This document shows, piece by piece, positions 35,019 through 45,388 of a stretch of DNA of 64,000 nucleotides. The translations under genes and the position numbers were made by a program. The stretch comes from an uncultured Tenacibaculum sp. GTDB lineage: Bacteria; Bacteroidota; Bacteroidia; Flavobacteriales; Flavobacteriaceae. Each line of letters starts with the position of its first letter. The stretch's first letter is position 1. The notes beneath the pieces were generated by a model. That model ran no database searches. It was not told the origin of the DNA and worked only from the letters and a program-made list of their open reading frames with translations. The stretch is taken from positions 62,001-126,000 of the forward strand of contig CAKZVD010000003.1 in the NCBI GenBank assembly GCA_937922085.1. Reading direction: 5' to 3'.

Positions 35019-35195
35019 TTATGCTAGCATTGTCCAACAAACTTCTTCTCCGCATAAATAAAAATACTGAGCTTCGAATTCAAACATAAGATCGCATCCA
35101 TCAGAGCCTCCTGAGCAATGTTGACCTGCTTTAATACATTTAGCTTTTGCTTTACTAATTTGAAATTTTTTGAATTTACTTAATGAATTTCTCAT
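35019..35195 (-). CDS. Cys-rich 58-residue peptide with leader-like N-terminus
   Basis: A 58-codon frame on the minus strand. Residues 1-24 are basic and Lys-rich (MRNSLSKFKKFQISKAKAKC...IKAG) and resemble the leader sequences of flavobacterial double-glycine peptides (LxxFxxFxISKxxxKxIKGG type), with AG in place of GG. The remainder, from Q25, is acidic/aromatic and Cys-rich: C27, C34, C48 and C53, plus C20 in the leader. It stands alone, with no exporter or modifying enzyme beside it. It could be a secreted bacteriocin/RiPP-like peptide or a disulphide- or metal-binding mini-protein. No known family was recognised. Confidence 0.55.
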   Translation of the reverse strand: MRNSLSKFKKFQISKAKAKCIKAGQHCSGGSDGCDLMFEFEAQYFYLCGEEVCWTMLA

Positions 35196-35398
35196 TGGTT
35201 TTTAATTTATTAGTTAATAATATCTTTACTACTAAGACAACTCTTTTTTACTTTATAAAACACAGATAAATAAAGAGTTATGATAAATTTCACTTCAAGT
35301 TATTTAGTATTCAATATTTATATTAAAAATGCCTTTTACAAAACAAATTATTCTTTTTAATTTAGGCTGATAATAACTACCAAATAAAGATCGAACTA

Positions 35399-38300
35399 AT
35401 GAGATTAAGAACTACTCTTATTTTAATAACACTCCCTTTATTGATGTTAGCCCAAGAGGCAAATCAATACTTTTCTTCTATCAAATATAGAAATATTGGT
35501 CCCTTTAGAGGAGGACGTTCTGTAAGCACTACAGGAATTGTTAATAACCCACTTACCTATTACATGGGTACTACAGGAGGTGGGCTTTGGAAAACTGAAG
35601 ATGCTGGTCAACATTGGAATAATATAAGTGATGGTTTCTTTAAAACTGGTTCTGTAGGCGCTGTTGCTGCATCAGAAAGTAATCCTAATATTATATACGT
35701 AGGTATGGGAGAACATGCTATTAGGGGTGTAATGACTTCTTATGGAGATGGTGTTTATAAATCTACAAATGCCGGAAAAACATGGAAACATATAGGTTTA
35801 TCCAAAACAGAACAAATCTCAAGAATTGTAATTCATCCTACAAATCCAAACATTGTATATGTAGCTGCTCAAGGTAAATATTCATTACCTACATCTGAAA
35901 GAGGTATTTATAAATCTGTTGATGGAGGAAAATCATGGAAAAAAACCTTATTTGTTAATGATTTTTCTGGTGCTTCTGAATTATCTATTGATATGAATAA
36001 TCCGCAAATTTTATATGCTGCGTTATGGCATTACCAAAGAACACCTTGGAAAATGATTAGTGGTGGTAAAGGAAGTGGTTTATATAAATCGGATGATGCT
36101 GGAGAGACATGGAAAAAATTAGATAAAGGATTACCAAAAAAACTTGGAAAACTAGCTATTTCTATTTGTAGAAGTAATAGTAATAAAGTATATGCACTTA
36201 TAGAAAGTGATACTCAAAAAGACAAAAGTGGATTGTATGTTTCTAATAACGCAGGTAAAAATTGGAAGCAAGTAAGTGGCGATAATAGATTAACACAGCG
36301 TGCTTGGTATTATACAGAAGTTTTTACAGATCCTAAAGACGATGAAACTATTTATGTATTAAGTGCTCCTGCTTTACGCTCTAAAGATGGTGGTAAACAT
36401 TGGGAAAGAATTAGTGGTACGCATGGTGATTACCATGATTTATGGATTAATCCAAATAACTCTAAAAATATGGTAATAGCTAATGATGGTGGTGCTGCTA
36501 TTTCTTATAATTTCGGAAAAACATGGTCTACAGAAAGTATTATGCCTACGGGCCAATTTTATCGAATAAATGTAGATAATTTATTTCCTTATAATATCTA
36601 TGCAGGTCAGCAAGACTATTCTTCTATAAAAATTGCGAGCATGAATATGACGGGGCGTTCTATTTCTGAAAGTAATTGGACAAGGGCTGCTGGTGGAGAG
36701 AGTGCTTTTTTAGCATTTGATAAAAATAATCCTACTATTACCGTTGGAGGTAGTTATTTAGGGACTATTGAAGCTTTAAATATGAAAAATATGGTAAGTA
36801 CTAAAATTATGGCTGCTCCTATTCAGTATTTAGGAAAAACTGCAAGAGATATGAAGTACTTATATAATTGGAATGCTCCCATTATTTGGTCACAGCACGA
36901 ACCAAATACTATTTTTCATGCAGCACAGGTAGTTTTAAAATCAACAGACTTAGGGAAGAATTGGACGCCCTTTTCTCCTGATTTAACTAGAGATATAGAT
37001 AAAAAACAAGGTAAAGTTGGTGGTCCGTACACCAACGAAGCTGTAGGTGCAGAAAATTATGGTACCATTAGTTATTTAATAGAATCACCACATGAAAAAG
37101 GGTTTTTTTATTCCGGAAGTGATGATGGTTTTGTACACATTACAAAAGATAATGGAAAAACTTGGCAAAATATAACACCAAAAAAACTAGATGAAACCTT
37201 AATAAATACTATTGAAGTATCACCACATAATCCGGCTGTTGTATACATTGCTACTACAAAATATAAATTAGGAGACTACACTCCTGCCCTTTTTAAAAGT
37301 AATAATTACGGAAAAACATGGAAATCAATTAATAATGGGATTCCAAATGGTGCACATACAAGAGTAGTACGAGAAGATAAAGCAAAGAAAGGTTTGTTAT
37401 ATGCTGGTACAGAATTAGGAATGTATATTTCTTTTAATGATGGTGAAAATTGGGAATCTTTTCAAAGAAATTTACCCGTAACACCAGTTTTAGATCTAAT
37501 GGTGCATGAAAATGACTTGATTGTAGCAACTTCAGGAAGAGCGTTCTGGATTTTAGACAATGTTTCTTTATTATCTCAATATAATGCTAAAAACAATGCT
37601 GCGAAAGTATATGATCCAGAACCAATTTATTACGGGAATTGGGGAAGTAGTATGAATGGAAATATTGATAAATTTAAAGGTATGCAAAACTTTGTTGGTG
37701 TAAATCCGACAAATGGTATTGAATTGTATTATGAGCTTCCTAAAATTGATAAAACAAAACCTATTACATTAACTGTTTTAGATAGTAAAGGTAAAACAGT
37801 GAATACCTATACTTCTGAAAAAGATAAAAACTATATCCCTCATAATGGAGGCGGTGCACCTAGAGCTCCAAAGTTACCTAAGAAAAAAGGATTGAATCGT
37901 TTTGTATGGAATATGCAACATAAAATTGTTCCAGGTATTCCTAAAGTTTACATTGAAGCAAATTTTAGAGGTCATAAAGTTATTCCAGGAACGTATACTA
38001 TGAATTTAACTTATGATGGAAAAACACATACTACAAAAGCAACAATTAAAGAAAATCCGAATTACACAATCACTAAAACAGAATATGAAGCATATGACTT
38101 AATCATGGATCAAATGGAAGCAAATGCTACAGAAATGCATTACAAAGTAAACCTGTTACATGCTATGCATAAGGATATTAGTATTTCTATTAAGCAAATG
38201 AAAAAAGAAAATAAGAATACTGTTTTGATAGAGGAAGGTGAAAATCTTTTAAAAGAAATTAAAAAATGGGATGAACAAATGGTACAACGAAGATCTCAAG

Positions 38301-38536
38301 CCTATGATGATGTAGAAAACTTTGAAAACAAATTTACAGCGGAATATATGTTTTTAATGAATCAGACAAATAGTAGTTTACCTAAGATTACGCAAGCATC
38401 TATTGATAGAAAAACAAAGTTAGACAAGCAATGGAATAATTTAAACAAAACTGCTCAAAACTTAATAAACAGTAAAATTCCTGCTTATAATCAAAAATTA
38501 TGGAATGCAGGTATTGGAGCTATTAAAATGAAATAG
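35399..38536 (+). CDS. Exported Asp-box beta-propeller protein (sortilin/VPS10-like), paralogue 1
   Basis: A 1045-residue exported protein (signal peptide about 1-18, LLMLAQ) made of two large beta propellers with many BNR/Asp-box repeats (for example [56 protein letters not shown]). The C-terminal third contains a FN3-like domain ([20 protein letters not shown]) and a helical end. Often annotated as glycosyl hydrolase, but such proteins lack sialidase catalytic residues in an obvious form and an enzymatic role is unproven. It is related to the tandem pair at 41778 and 45389. It ends at a strong terminator. Confidence 0.7.
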   Translation: MRLRTTLILITLPLLMLAQEANQYFSSIKYRNIGPFRGGRSVSTTGIVNNPLTYYMGTTGGGLWKTEDAGQHWNNISDGFFKTGSVGAVAASESNPNIIYVGMGEHAIRGVMTSYGDGVYKSTNAGKTWKHIGLSKTEQISRIVIHPTNPNIVYVAAQGKYSLPTSERGIYKSVDGGKSWKKTLFVNDFSGASELSIDMNNPQILYAALWHYQRTPWKMISGGKGSGLYKSDDAGETWKKLDKGLPKKLGKLAISICRSNSNKVYALIESDTQKDKSGLYVSNNAGKNWKQVSGDNRLTQRAWYYTEVFTDPKDDETIYVLSAPALRSKDGGKHWERISGTHGDYHDLWINPNNSKNMVIANDGGAAISYNFGKTWSTESIMPTGQFYRINVDNLFPYNIYAGQQDYSSIKIASMNMTGRSISESNWTRAAGGESAFLAFDKNNPTITVGGSYLGTIEALNMKNMVSTKIMAAPIQYLGKTARDMKYLYNWNAPIIWSQHEPNTIFHAAQVVLKSTDLGKNWTPFSPDLTRDIDKKQGKVGGPYTNEAVGAENYGTISYLIESPHEKGFFYSGSDDGFVHITKDNGKTWQNITPKKLDETLINTIEVSPHNPAVVYIATTKYKLGDYTPALFKSNNYGKTWKSINNGIPNGAHTRVVREDKAKKGLLYAGTELGMYISFNDGENWESFQRNLPVTPVLDLMVHENDLIVATSGRAFWILDNVSLLSQYNAKNNAAKVYDPEPIYYGNWGSSMNGNIDKFKGMQNFVGVNPTNGIELYYELPKIDKTKPITLTVLDSKGKTVNTYTSEKDKNYIPHNGGGAPRAPKLPKKKGLNRFVWNMQHKIVPGIPKVYIEANFRGHKVIPGTYTMNLTYDGKTHTTKATIKENPNYTITKTEYEAYDLIMDQMEANATEMHYKVNLLHAMHKDISISIKQMKKENKNTVLIEEGENLLKEIKKWDEQMVQRRSQAYDDVENFENKFTAEYMFLMNQTNSSLPKITQASIDRKTKLDKQWNNLNKTAQNLINSKIPAYNQKLWNAGIGAIKMK

Positions 38537-38607
38537 ATATTATTAACTGTTTAAAGTAATAGAGTACCTTAAAATAATATTAAAACTTTATTTAAAGTGA
38601 TTTAAAT
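38537..38607. other. Short spacer before terminator
   Basis: Nothing recognisable between the propeller gene and its terminator. Confidence 0.4.
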
Positions 38608-38643
38608 GTAAAATTTAGCGAAATTTACTTCGCTAAATTTTAC
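38608..38643. terminator. Bidirectional intrinsic terminator
   Basis: A perfect 15-bp stem (GTAAAATTTAGCGAA / TTCGCTAAATTTTAC) with a 6-nt loop, followed by GTTTTTT. It serves the propeller gene on the plus strand and the small basic protein gene on the minus strand, whose stop lies 5 bp away. Confidence 0.88.
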
Positions 38644-38648
38644 GTTTT

Positions 38649-38777
38649 TTATTTCTTTTTACTAGGTTTTAACGAAGGTTTGTTTTTTGGAGTTTCCTTG
38701 TTATCTCTTCTTCTTCTATCAAGAGTATCATCTTTCTTTTTAGGTTTTGGTCCTGGTTTAATTGCTTCAATTTTCAT
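38649..38777 (-). CDS. Small, very basic protein (42 aa)
   Basis: A 42-codon frame rich in Lys, Pro and Arg: MKIEAIKPGPKPKKKDD at the start, RRRR in the middle and KPSLKPSKKK at the end. It is too short to appear in routine gene lists, but it ends 5 bp before a strong terminator that suits it exactly and its composition is very unlike random AT-rich DNA. It is probably an intrinsically disordered nucleic-acid- or ribosome-associated protein; no family was recognised. Confidence 0.5.
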   Translation of the reverse strand: MKIEAIKPGPKPKKKDDTLDRRRRDNKETPKNKPSLKPSKKK

Positions 38778-38931
38778 GTTACACTAAATTTAATTATTTA
38801 TATTTCTATATCAAAAATAATATAGGTTACATGTAACGTTTTACGACAATCCGTAATTTTGAAAAAGTTTTACTGCATAAGTTCCAGATCAAAATCTATT
38901 AACAGTATGTAATACTTATTTATTGTTTGAT
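38778..38931. other. Spacer between small basic protein and GGT genes
   Basis: AT-rich DNA without recognisable signals. Confidence 0.35.
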
Positions 38932-40629
38932 TTAATAACCAGAAGCTTGCCCATCCTTACGGCTTTCTGAAGCTCCATGGTATACTTTGTTCTCATCATC
39001 CCATAAAATTGCTTGATAACCTCCATATATTCCCCTACCTGTTCCTATTTGATGTCCTTTATTCATTAATCCTCTAATAGTAGAATATGGAATTCCTGAT
39101 TCTGTTCGAATGGTACCCGAATTTACAGTCGTTTCTCCCATCGGACTTGCTCCTCCTCTATGATCCCATCTTGGCGCATCTCCAGCTTCTTGTAAATTCA
39201 TACCAAAATCGATCAAATTCATTACAATTTGTGTATGTCCCATAGGTTGAAAATCTCCCCCCATTACACCAAAACTAGCAAAAGGTTTCCCTTCTTTTGT
39301 AATAAATGCAGGTATGATGGTATGAAACGGACGCTTACTAGGTTCGTAAGTATTTGCTTGATTACGTTTTAAACTAAATAACTCTCCTCTATCTTGCAAC
39401 ATAAAACCTAATTTAGGAGGAACCATACCAGAGCCCATTCCTCTATAATTACTTTGAATTAATGAGATCATCGTACCTTCTTTATCAGCAACTGTCATGT
39501 AAATAGTATCTCCATTTGAAATTTCACCAGCATTATATCTTCCTGCTCGTTCCCCAATTTGTGCTCTTCTATTGTTAGCATAAGTATCTGACAACAATTC
39601 TGTAACAGGAACCTTGAAAAAATCCATATCAGCATAGTATTTTGCACGATCTTCAAAAGCTAATTTCTTGGCCTCTGTGAATAAATGTAGATGCTCTGTA
39701 CTACCAAATTTGATATTTGAAAAATCGTACCCTTTTAATATTTGCAGCATCTGAAGTGCAGCAATTCCTTGCCCATTTGGTGGTAATTCCCAAACATCAT
39801 ACCCTCTATAATTAACAAATACAGGTGTTACCCACTCCGATTTATGATCTGCTAAGTCTTTTGCAGAAAGGAAACCACCTTGTTTCTTTATAAATTTATC
39901 GATAGTGGTAGCTATATCTCCTTTGTAAAAAGCATCTCTACCTCCTTTTGCTATTTTTTTATAGGTATTCGCCAAATATGGATTTTTATAAATTTCTCCT
40001 TCATTGGGTAATTTACCACCATTTTGGGTTTTATAAGTCTCTTTTATATTCGGAAAACCTTTCGATTCATAAAAAGGAATACTACGATTTAAATACCATG
40101 CTATAAGTTCAGTTAAAGGAAAGCCCTCTTCTGCGTACTTAATAGCAGGTGCTAAAATGGTTGACATTGGTTGAGAACCAAATTTCTTATGAAGCTCAAA
40201 CCATCCATCTACAGCACCTGGTACACTTACAGGTATGGGACCGTGAGATGGAATTTTTTTCATTTTTTCTTTTTCAAAATATTCTAAAGTAAGCTTCTTA
40301 GGAGAACGCCCACTTGCATTTAAACCATAGATTTTTTTTGTTTTTCCATCCCATACAATAGCAAAAAGATCACCTCCTACTCCACAACCTGTAGGTTCCA
40401 TAAGTCCTAATGCTGCATTTGCGGCAATAGCAGCATCAATCGCATTTCCTCCTTTTTTTAAAATATCAAGCCCTATTTGTGTTGCTAATGGATGACTAGT
40501 AGCCACCATTCCATTTTGACCTAATATCTCTGATCTTGTAGCAAAGGACTCTCCAGTAATTCGATCTTGTGCTGTTGCATATTGAGCTATAAGGAGAGCA
40601 TATAAAATACAACGAAAAATATTTTTCAT
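38932..40629 (-). CDS. ggt: Gamma-glutamyltransferase
   Basis: A 565-residue exported protein (signal peptide about 1-20, YATAQ) of the gamma-glutamyltransferase family. It hydrolyses or transfers the gamma-glutamyl group of glutathione in the periplasm. The proenzyme cleaves itself at the catalytic threonine: T375 in NGDTIYMTVADKEG aligns with the TTHYSVVDKDG start of the E. coli small subunit, although the second residue is Ile rather than Thr. Downstream, LIQSNYRGMGSG and the late GGDFQPMGHTQ segment match the family. It lies between two of the Asp-box propeller genes; a link with the GshB-like ligase at 9 kb is possible but unproven. Confidence 0.83.
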   Translation of the reverse strand: MKNIFRCILYALLIAQYATAQDRITGESFATRSEILGQNGMVATSHPLATQIGLDILKKGGNAIDAAIAANAALGLMEPTGCGVGGDLFAIVWDGKTKKIYGLNASGRSPKKLTLEYFEKEKMKKIPSHGPIPVSVPGAVDGWFELHKKFGSQPMSTILAPAIKYAEEGFPLTELIAWYLNRSIPFYESKGFPNIKETYKTQNGGKLPNEGEIYKNPYLANTYKKIAKGGRDAFYKGDIATTIDKFIKKQGGFLSAKDLADHKSEWVTPVFVNYRGYDVWELPPNGQGIAALQMLQILKGYDFSNIKFGSTEHLHLFTEAKKLAFEDRAKYYADMDFFKVPVTELLSDTYANNRRAQIGERAGRYNAGEISNGDTIYMTVADKEGTMISLIQSNYRGMGSGMVPPKLGFMLQDRGELFSLKRNQANTYEPSKRPFHTIIPAFITKEGKPFASFGVMGGDFQPMGHTQIVMNLIDFGMNLQEAGDAPRWDHRGGASPMGETTVNSGTIRTESGIPYSTIRGLMNKGHQIGTGRGIYGGYQAILWDDENKVYHGASESRKDGQASGY

Positions 40630-40812
40630 GATTTTAAAATTTAAATAGTTGTTTATTTTTCTAAGATACTAAAAGATTGTAGCCATGTTAAATAAGGTTA
40701 AAGAATTTAACAGATCTAACAAAAATGTTACTTAATTATATTTTACGTAATAGATGCTTAATAAGTTTTAAATTAGTAGTTTTAATTTGTTTCATTTATA
40801 TTTCATTCAACC

Positions 40813-41721
40813 ATGTCTATTACATCTACATCAATAAGAAAAATACTTTTATTTACTATTACAGCTTTTACACTATATTCTTGTAAGCAGGAAAAAAAAA
40901 TTGAAGAAACAACTGTTATAGATAATAGTAAAACAAATTTAAAAAAAGCACTGACTTTTTATGCTTCTTTTGATAAAGGAGTTGATGCTGATTTTTCATT
41001 AGGAGATGCAAGTATGTTTACTGTACCCAATAGAAAAGCCAGAGATTCTGCTAAAATTGGATTGCATAAGCCTGATATTAGCAGACAAGCAGGAAAAGGA
41101 AAATATGGTGCTGGATTAGTGTTTACAGAGCGAAGTAAAGGAAATATTTATTATCCTAGTGAAAAAAATATAGCCTATAATACAAAAAACTGGAGTGGAG
41201 CTATTTCATTTTGGTTAAGTTTAGATCCAGTTACAGATTTAAAGCCTGGTTATTGTGATCCTATTCAAATTACAGATGTAAGTTATAATGATGCTGCCAT
41301 TTGGGTTGATTTTACCAAAGAGAATCCTCGTGATTTTAGATTAGGAGTTATTGGAGATCGATCGGTATGGAACCCGAATCCTGAAGGACCTGATAATGAA
41401 AATCCCATTTTTAATAAACGTTTAACCGGGGTTAAAAATCCACCTTTTGGTAGTGGTGAATGGACACATATTTTGATTAACTTTTCCAACCTAAATACTA
41501 CTAATGGAACATCTTCTTTGTATATGAATGGTGAGCATAAAGGTACTCGCAAAAATATTGATACACCTTTTACATGGGATTTGTCTAAGTCTAATATTTA
41601 TTTAGGATTGGGATATATCGGATTGATGGACGAATTAGCTATTTTCAACAGAAATTTAACCGATAAAGAAATAACAACGTTGTATGGATTAGAAAATGGT
41701 GTACATACTATTTTGAAATAA
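40813..41721 (+). CDS. LamG/concanavalin-fold lipoprotein
   Basis: A 302-residue lipoprotein (TLYSCKQ, C24) with a LamG-like jelly-roll domain (about 50-295): LTFYASFDKGVDADFS, NWSGAISFWLSLDP, GEWTHILINFSN, SSLYMNGEHKGTR, LGLGYIGLMDELAIFNRNLT. These domains bind or enclose carbohydrates; the ending LMDELAIFNRNLTDKEI is the classical LamG close. No catalytic residues are evident. It is followed by a terminator and converges on the second propeller gene. Confidence 0.75.
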   Translation: MSITSTSIRKILLFTITAFTLYSCKQEKKIEETTVIDNSKTNLKKALTFYASFDKGVDADFSLGDASMFTVPNRKARDSAKIGLHKPDISRQAGKGKYGAGLVFTERSKGNIYYPSEKNIAYNTKNWSGAISFWLSLDPVTDLKPGYCDPIQITDVSYNDAAIWVDFTKENPRDFRLGVIGDRSVWNPNPEGPDNENPIFNKRLTGVKNPPFGSGEWTHILINFSNLNTTNGTSSLYMNGEHKGTRKNIDTPFTWDLSKSNIYLGLGYIGLMDELAIFNRNLTDKEITTLYGLENGVHTILK

Positions 41722-41725
41722 AAAA

Positions 41726-41750
41726 GACTGACCAGAATTTCTGGTCAGTC
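41726..41750. terminator. Bidirectional intrinsic terminator
   Basis: A 10-bp perfect stem (GACTGACCAG / CTGGTCAGTC) with a 5-nt loop, preceded by A-rich and followed by T-rich DNA. It lies between the convergent LamG lipoprotein and propeller paralogue 2 genes. Confidence 0.88.
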
Positions 41751-41777
41751 TCTTTTTAAAATAAGTTTAATTAATGA

Positions 41778-44700
41778 TTATTCCTCATAACCACGTCCTG
41801 GTGTGTAAGGTGCTCCTGAATTAATTAATTCTTTTTCTAGAGTTTTAATATCTATATTATAAATAGTTTCCATTTTTGTTTTTATAGCTAGTAGTTCTTC
41901 CTTTGCTATATTATAACTATCACGATGTGTTTTTGTAGGGGTAGCTGTTGAATATTTTTGTTCATACCAAATAGCTGTTAAACGTCTAGTTGCAGTTAAA
42001 GGTTGATCGATATCTAATCTACTTTTTACTGGATCTCCATACATTGCTATTTGCACTTCATTTAATTGATTTTCAATATATTTTACAGTTTTAGTTAAAC
42101 TTCCAAGCGGTTGTTCTGAACGTTTTATAGCTTCTTTAATATGTTTTAATTTATTTCTACTTTCAGATAGTAATCTTTGCGTAATTCCCATATCAGCTTG
42201 CACCTTTGCCAAAGCTTTTTGAAAAGCAACTTTTTCAGCACGGTTTTCAGCAGGCATTTCTACATTATTTAATGCCTTTACTTCAAAACTTGTTGGTTTT
42301 GTAAGTGCTGTTAATTCACCATCTTTCAATAATCCCATTTCTACAGTATAAGTTCCTGGTGTAACTAAAGTACCTTCGCTACGTCCGGCAAAAGGATTAT
42401 AAAAACCTGATTTCTTTAAATTTATTGGGTTTTGAGGAGTATATCTCAAATTCCATTTAAAACGTTGTACTCCTTTTTTAGCAGGCTTAAATTCTTTTTT
42501 TATTACTTTACCTGAAGCATCTTTAATAGAAAATACTAATTCTGTTTTACTTTCATCATTCTCATCTTTTAAAACTTTATAACTAGGATATAATGCATCT
42601 TCACCAGATTTTACGAGTTTCTTTTCACGCTTTTGACGTTTACTTTTTAAAGATTTATAATTTGAATTATAGTAATACGTAATAAGAGCTTCTGGTCCAA
42701 GATTAGGGGCTGTGTATAAATTATCTCCTTGAAAAGACTTACCTGGTAAACCTAAAGGACTACTTTTCTCCCACATTAATGCTGTTCGTATTGGATAAAT
42801 TTTTGCTTCCTCTTTTGGTGTTGCGTTTTTAATAGTTCTTAAAACCGAATAGTCATCCATTACATAAAACCCACGTCCGAAGGTACCTAATACCAAATCA
42901 TTTTCACGTTCTTGAATTGCAATATCTCTAACTGCTATAGTAGGTAATCCATTCTTTAATTGTTTCCAATTATTACCTTGATTTGGTGAGAAAAAAGCAC
43001 CAAATTCTGTTCCTACAAAAAGTAAGTTTCTATCTATAGGATCTTCTTCAATAGCATACACACTTCCTCGCTTTGGAAGGTTAGAGGATATTGCTTGCCA
43101 GCTAGTTCCTTTATCACTCGATTTAAAAATATAAGGTTTAAAATCCCCATATTTATGGTGGTTAAATGCAACATAAATGGTGTTTCCATCATGTCTTGAT
43201 AAATAAATGCTATTTACATAAGATTGTTTTGGCGCACCTGAAATATTAGTTATTTTTCTCCAATTTTTACCTCCATCTTCAGAAATATGAATCAAACCAT
43301 CATCGGTTCCTACAGCTAGTAAATTTTTATTCTTAGATGATTCTGAAAAGGCAACAATACTACCATACAATGACGTAGAACCGTTTTTTGCTACTGCATC
43401 AATACTTACTACTCTATCATACACTTTTAAAGTGTTTCTATTTATTTGTTGTGAAAGATCATCACTAATAACTTCCCAACTATTCCCATAATCATCAGAT
43501 TTAAATACTTTGTTTGCTGCAAAATACAACCTTCCAGAAACGTGTTTACTAACGACTAAAGGAGCATCCCAATTAAAACGATACGCATTTTCTCCTTTTC
43601 TCGCTTTTGGCTTAATTCCTACTTTTTCACCACTTTTTTTATCAAAACGAACTAATCCTCCATATTGAGATTGCGCATATATGATATTTGGATTTTTAGG
43701 ATCTGCTTGAGATTCAAAACCATCTCCTCCATTGGTAATAAACCATTCAGAGTTTCTAATACCATGATTAGTTAATACTCTTGAAGGACCACCTAAACTA
43801 AAATTATCTTGTGTTCCTCCATAAATATTATAAAAAGGATAATCATTATCTAATGCAACTTTATAAAATTGAGTAACTGGTAAATTTTCTTTGAAATCCC
43901 AAGTCTTTGCAGCGTCAAACGTTTCGTAAATACCTCCATCACACCCTACAACCCAGTGTTTATTATTATGAGGATTTATCCACATAGCGTGATTATCAAC
44001 ATGTTTTGTATCCTCTCCTACTAATTGAAAGCTTTTACCACCATTATGCGTTACAGACATCCAAGTATCCATAGAATACACTGTATTTTCGTCAATTGGA
44101 TCGGCTATAATTTCTTGATAATAATTACCACTAGTAACATGTGAGCTTCGTTTTTCCCAACTAGCTCCCCTATTAGTTGATGCATAAAATCCTCCTTTAC
44201 GATTGGCAGCTTCCACAATAGCATAAATAATTTCTGGGTTTGCTGGTGAAATAGCCAAACCTATACGACCTAATTCTTCATTTGGTAAACCTTTATTAAT
44301 TTTAGTCCAAGTAGTTCCTCCATCTACACTTTTATGTATTGCAGATCCTGGTCCTCCTCCTACATAGGTATATACATGACGACGCCTTTGTAAAGTAGAT
44401 GCATATAATATATTTGGATCTCTTGGATCCATTACAATATCGTTTACACCAGTATGTTTATCTACAGTTAATACTGCGTTCCAAGTTTTTCCTCCATCTT
44501 CTGTTTTATAAAGACCTCTATCTCCTCCTTTACTCCACAACGGGCCAATAGCAGCTACATATACAATATCAGAGTTTTCTGGATGTACTATAATTTTACC
44601 TATGTGTTCTGAATTTTTAAGCCCCATGTGTTTCCATGAAGCACCTCCATCTAAAGACTTGTAAATACCATCTCCATATGCTACAGAACGTTGATTGTTA

Positions 44701-45062
44701 TTTTCTCCTGTTCCTACCCATATTATATTAGAATTATTAGGATCCATAGTAACACAACCTATAGAGTAAGAGCCTTGTGAATCAAATATAGGTGTATAAG
44801 TTACACCTGCATTCACTGTTTTCCATACACCTCCGGCAGATGTAGCAACATAATACTCGTATGGGTTATTAGGGTTAAAAGTAAAGTCAGAAACACGTCC
44901 TGAAGTTAATGCTGGACCAACATTTCGCCATTTAAGGCCAGAAATACTTCTAGATTCTAAAGGAGTTTTTTTAGTGTTCTTATTTTTTGATTTTCTCTGA
45001 GCATCACAAACTTGGATACAACTAAGTAGTATCCCAAGTACAATGACTAGTGATTTTTTCAT
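41778..45062 (-). CDS. Exported Asp-box beta-propeller protein (sortilin/VPS10-like), paralogue 2
   Basis: A 1094-residue exported protein (signal peptide about 1-21, CDAQR). Like paralogue 1 it has two big propellers with repeated Asp boxes (SAGGVWKTVNAGVTYTPI, YKSLDGGASWKHMGLKNSEH, SVDGGTTWTK, EDGGKNWRK, SSDKGTSWQ), then a beta-sandwich region and a C-terminal coiled helical domain. It is closest to paralogue 3, which follows upstream on the same strand (LKNSEH, HPEN, GGGPG segments shared). Function is unknown; secreted peptidase or glycan-binding roles have been suggested for relatives. Confidence 0.7.
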   Translation of the reverse strand: MKKSLVIVLGILLSCIQVCDAQRKSKNKNTKKTPLESRSISGLKWRNVGPALTSGRVSDFTFNPNNPYEYYVATSAGGVWKTVNAGVTYTPIFDSQGSYSIGCVTMDPNNSNIIWVGTGENNNQRSVAYGDGIYKSLDGGASWKHMGLKNSEHIGKIIVHPENSDIVYVAAIGPLWSKGGDRGLYKTEDGGKTWNAVLTVDKHTGVNDIVMDPRDPNILYASTLQRRRHVYTYVGGGPGSAIHKSVDGGTTWTKINKGLPNEELGRIGLAISPANPEIIYAIVEAANRKGGFYASTNRGASWEKRSSHVTSGNYYQEIIADPIDENTVYSMDTWMSVTHNGGKSFQLVGEDTKHVDNHAMWINPHNNKHWVVGCDGGIYETFDAAKTWDFKENLPVTQFYKVALDNDYPFYNIYGGTQDNFSLGGPSRVLTNHGIRNSEWFITNGGDGFESQADPKNPNIIYAQSQYGGLVRFDKKSGEKVGIKPKARKGENAYRFNWDAPLVVSKHVSGRLYFAANKVFKSDDYGNSWEVISDDLSQQINRNTLKVYDRVVSIDAVAKNGSTSLYGSIVAFSESSKNKNLLAVGTDDGLIHISEDGGKNWRKITNISGAPKQSYVNSIYLSRHDGNTIYVAFNHHKYGDFKPYIFKSSDKGTSWQAISSNLPKRGSVYAIEEDPIDRNLLFVGTEFGAFFSPNQGNNWKQLKNGLPTIAVRDIAIQERENDLVLGTFGRGFYVMDDYSVLRTIKNATPKEEAKIYPIRTALMWEKSSPLGLPGKSFQGDNLYTAPNLGPEALITYYYNSNYKSLKSKRQKREKKLVKSGEDALYPSYKVLKDENDESKTELVFSIKDASGKVIKKEFKPAKKGVQRFKWNLRYTPQNPINLKKSGFYNPFAGRSEGTLVTPGTYTVEMGLLKDGELTALTKPTSFEVKALNNVEMPAENRAEKVAFQKALAKVQADMGITQRLLSESRNKLKHIKEAIKRSEQPLGSLTKTVKYIENQLNEVQIAMYGDPVKSRLDIDQPLTATRRLTAIWYEQKYSTATPTKTHRDSYNIAKEELLAIKTKMETIYNIDIKTLEKELINSGAPYTPGRGYEE

Positions 45063-45388
45063 TATTATAAATTTATTGAATTGATTAGTGATCGAATGTA
45101 CAAAACATTGCTTAGAACAAAAATATTTATGCTTTTTCTAACAAATAAGTAAATTTTGTCATGATATATTAAATAAGTGTTTTTTTATTGATCATAATTT
45201 TGAAATCTAAAGTAATTATCTGCTACTAACTTTGAGTTAAATTGTTATTATAAAATACAAGTAAACACCTAAGTATTTGTTTCCTAACTATTATGAATAA
45301 AAACAATCAAAAACGACTTACTTGAATATTTAAAATATTCAATGTAAGTCGTTCTATTAATTTTACTATTTAAATATCAAATAAGATA
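45063..45388. other. Intergenic region between tandem propeller genes
   Basis: No gene is seen. The right part holds the terminator of the upstream propeller gene (45312-45353); the left part must hold the promoter of paralogue 2, but no TTTG/TAnnTTTG pair was clear. Confidence 0.45.
45312..45353 (-). terminator. Intrinsic terminator after propeller paralogue 3
   Basis: A long hairpin: AACGACTTAC pairs with GTAAGTCGTT, extended inwards by TTGAATATT/AATATTCAA, with one bulged T and a 3-nt loop. On the minus strand it is followed by a T-rich run. It lies 36 bp past the stop of the gene at 45389-48619. Confidence 0.85.

Noticed and set aside
41283..41552. 89-codon frame on the minus strand
   Set aside because: It lies entirely opposite the LamG lipoprotein gene, whose domain signature shows that the plus strand codes.
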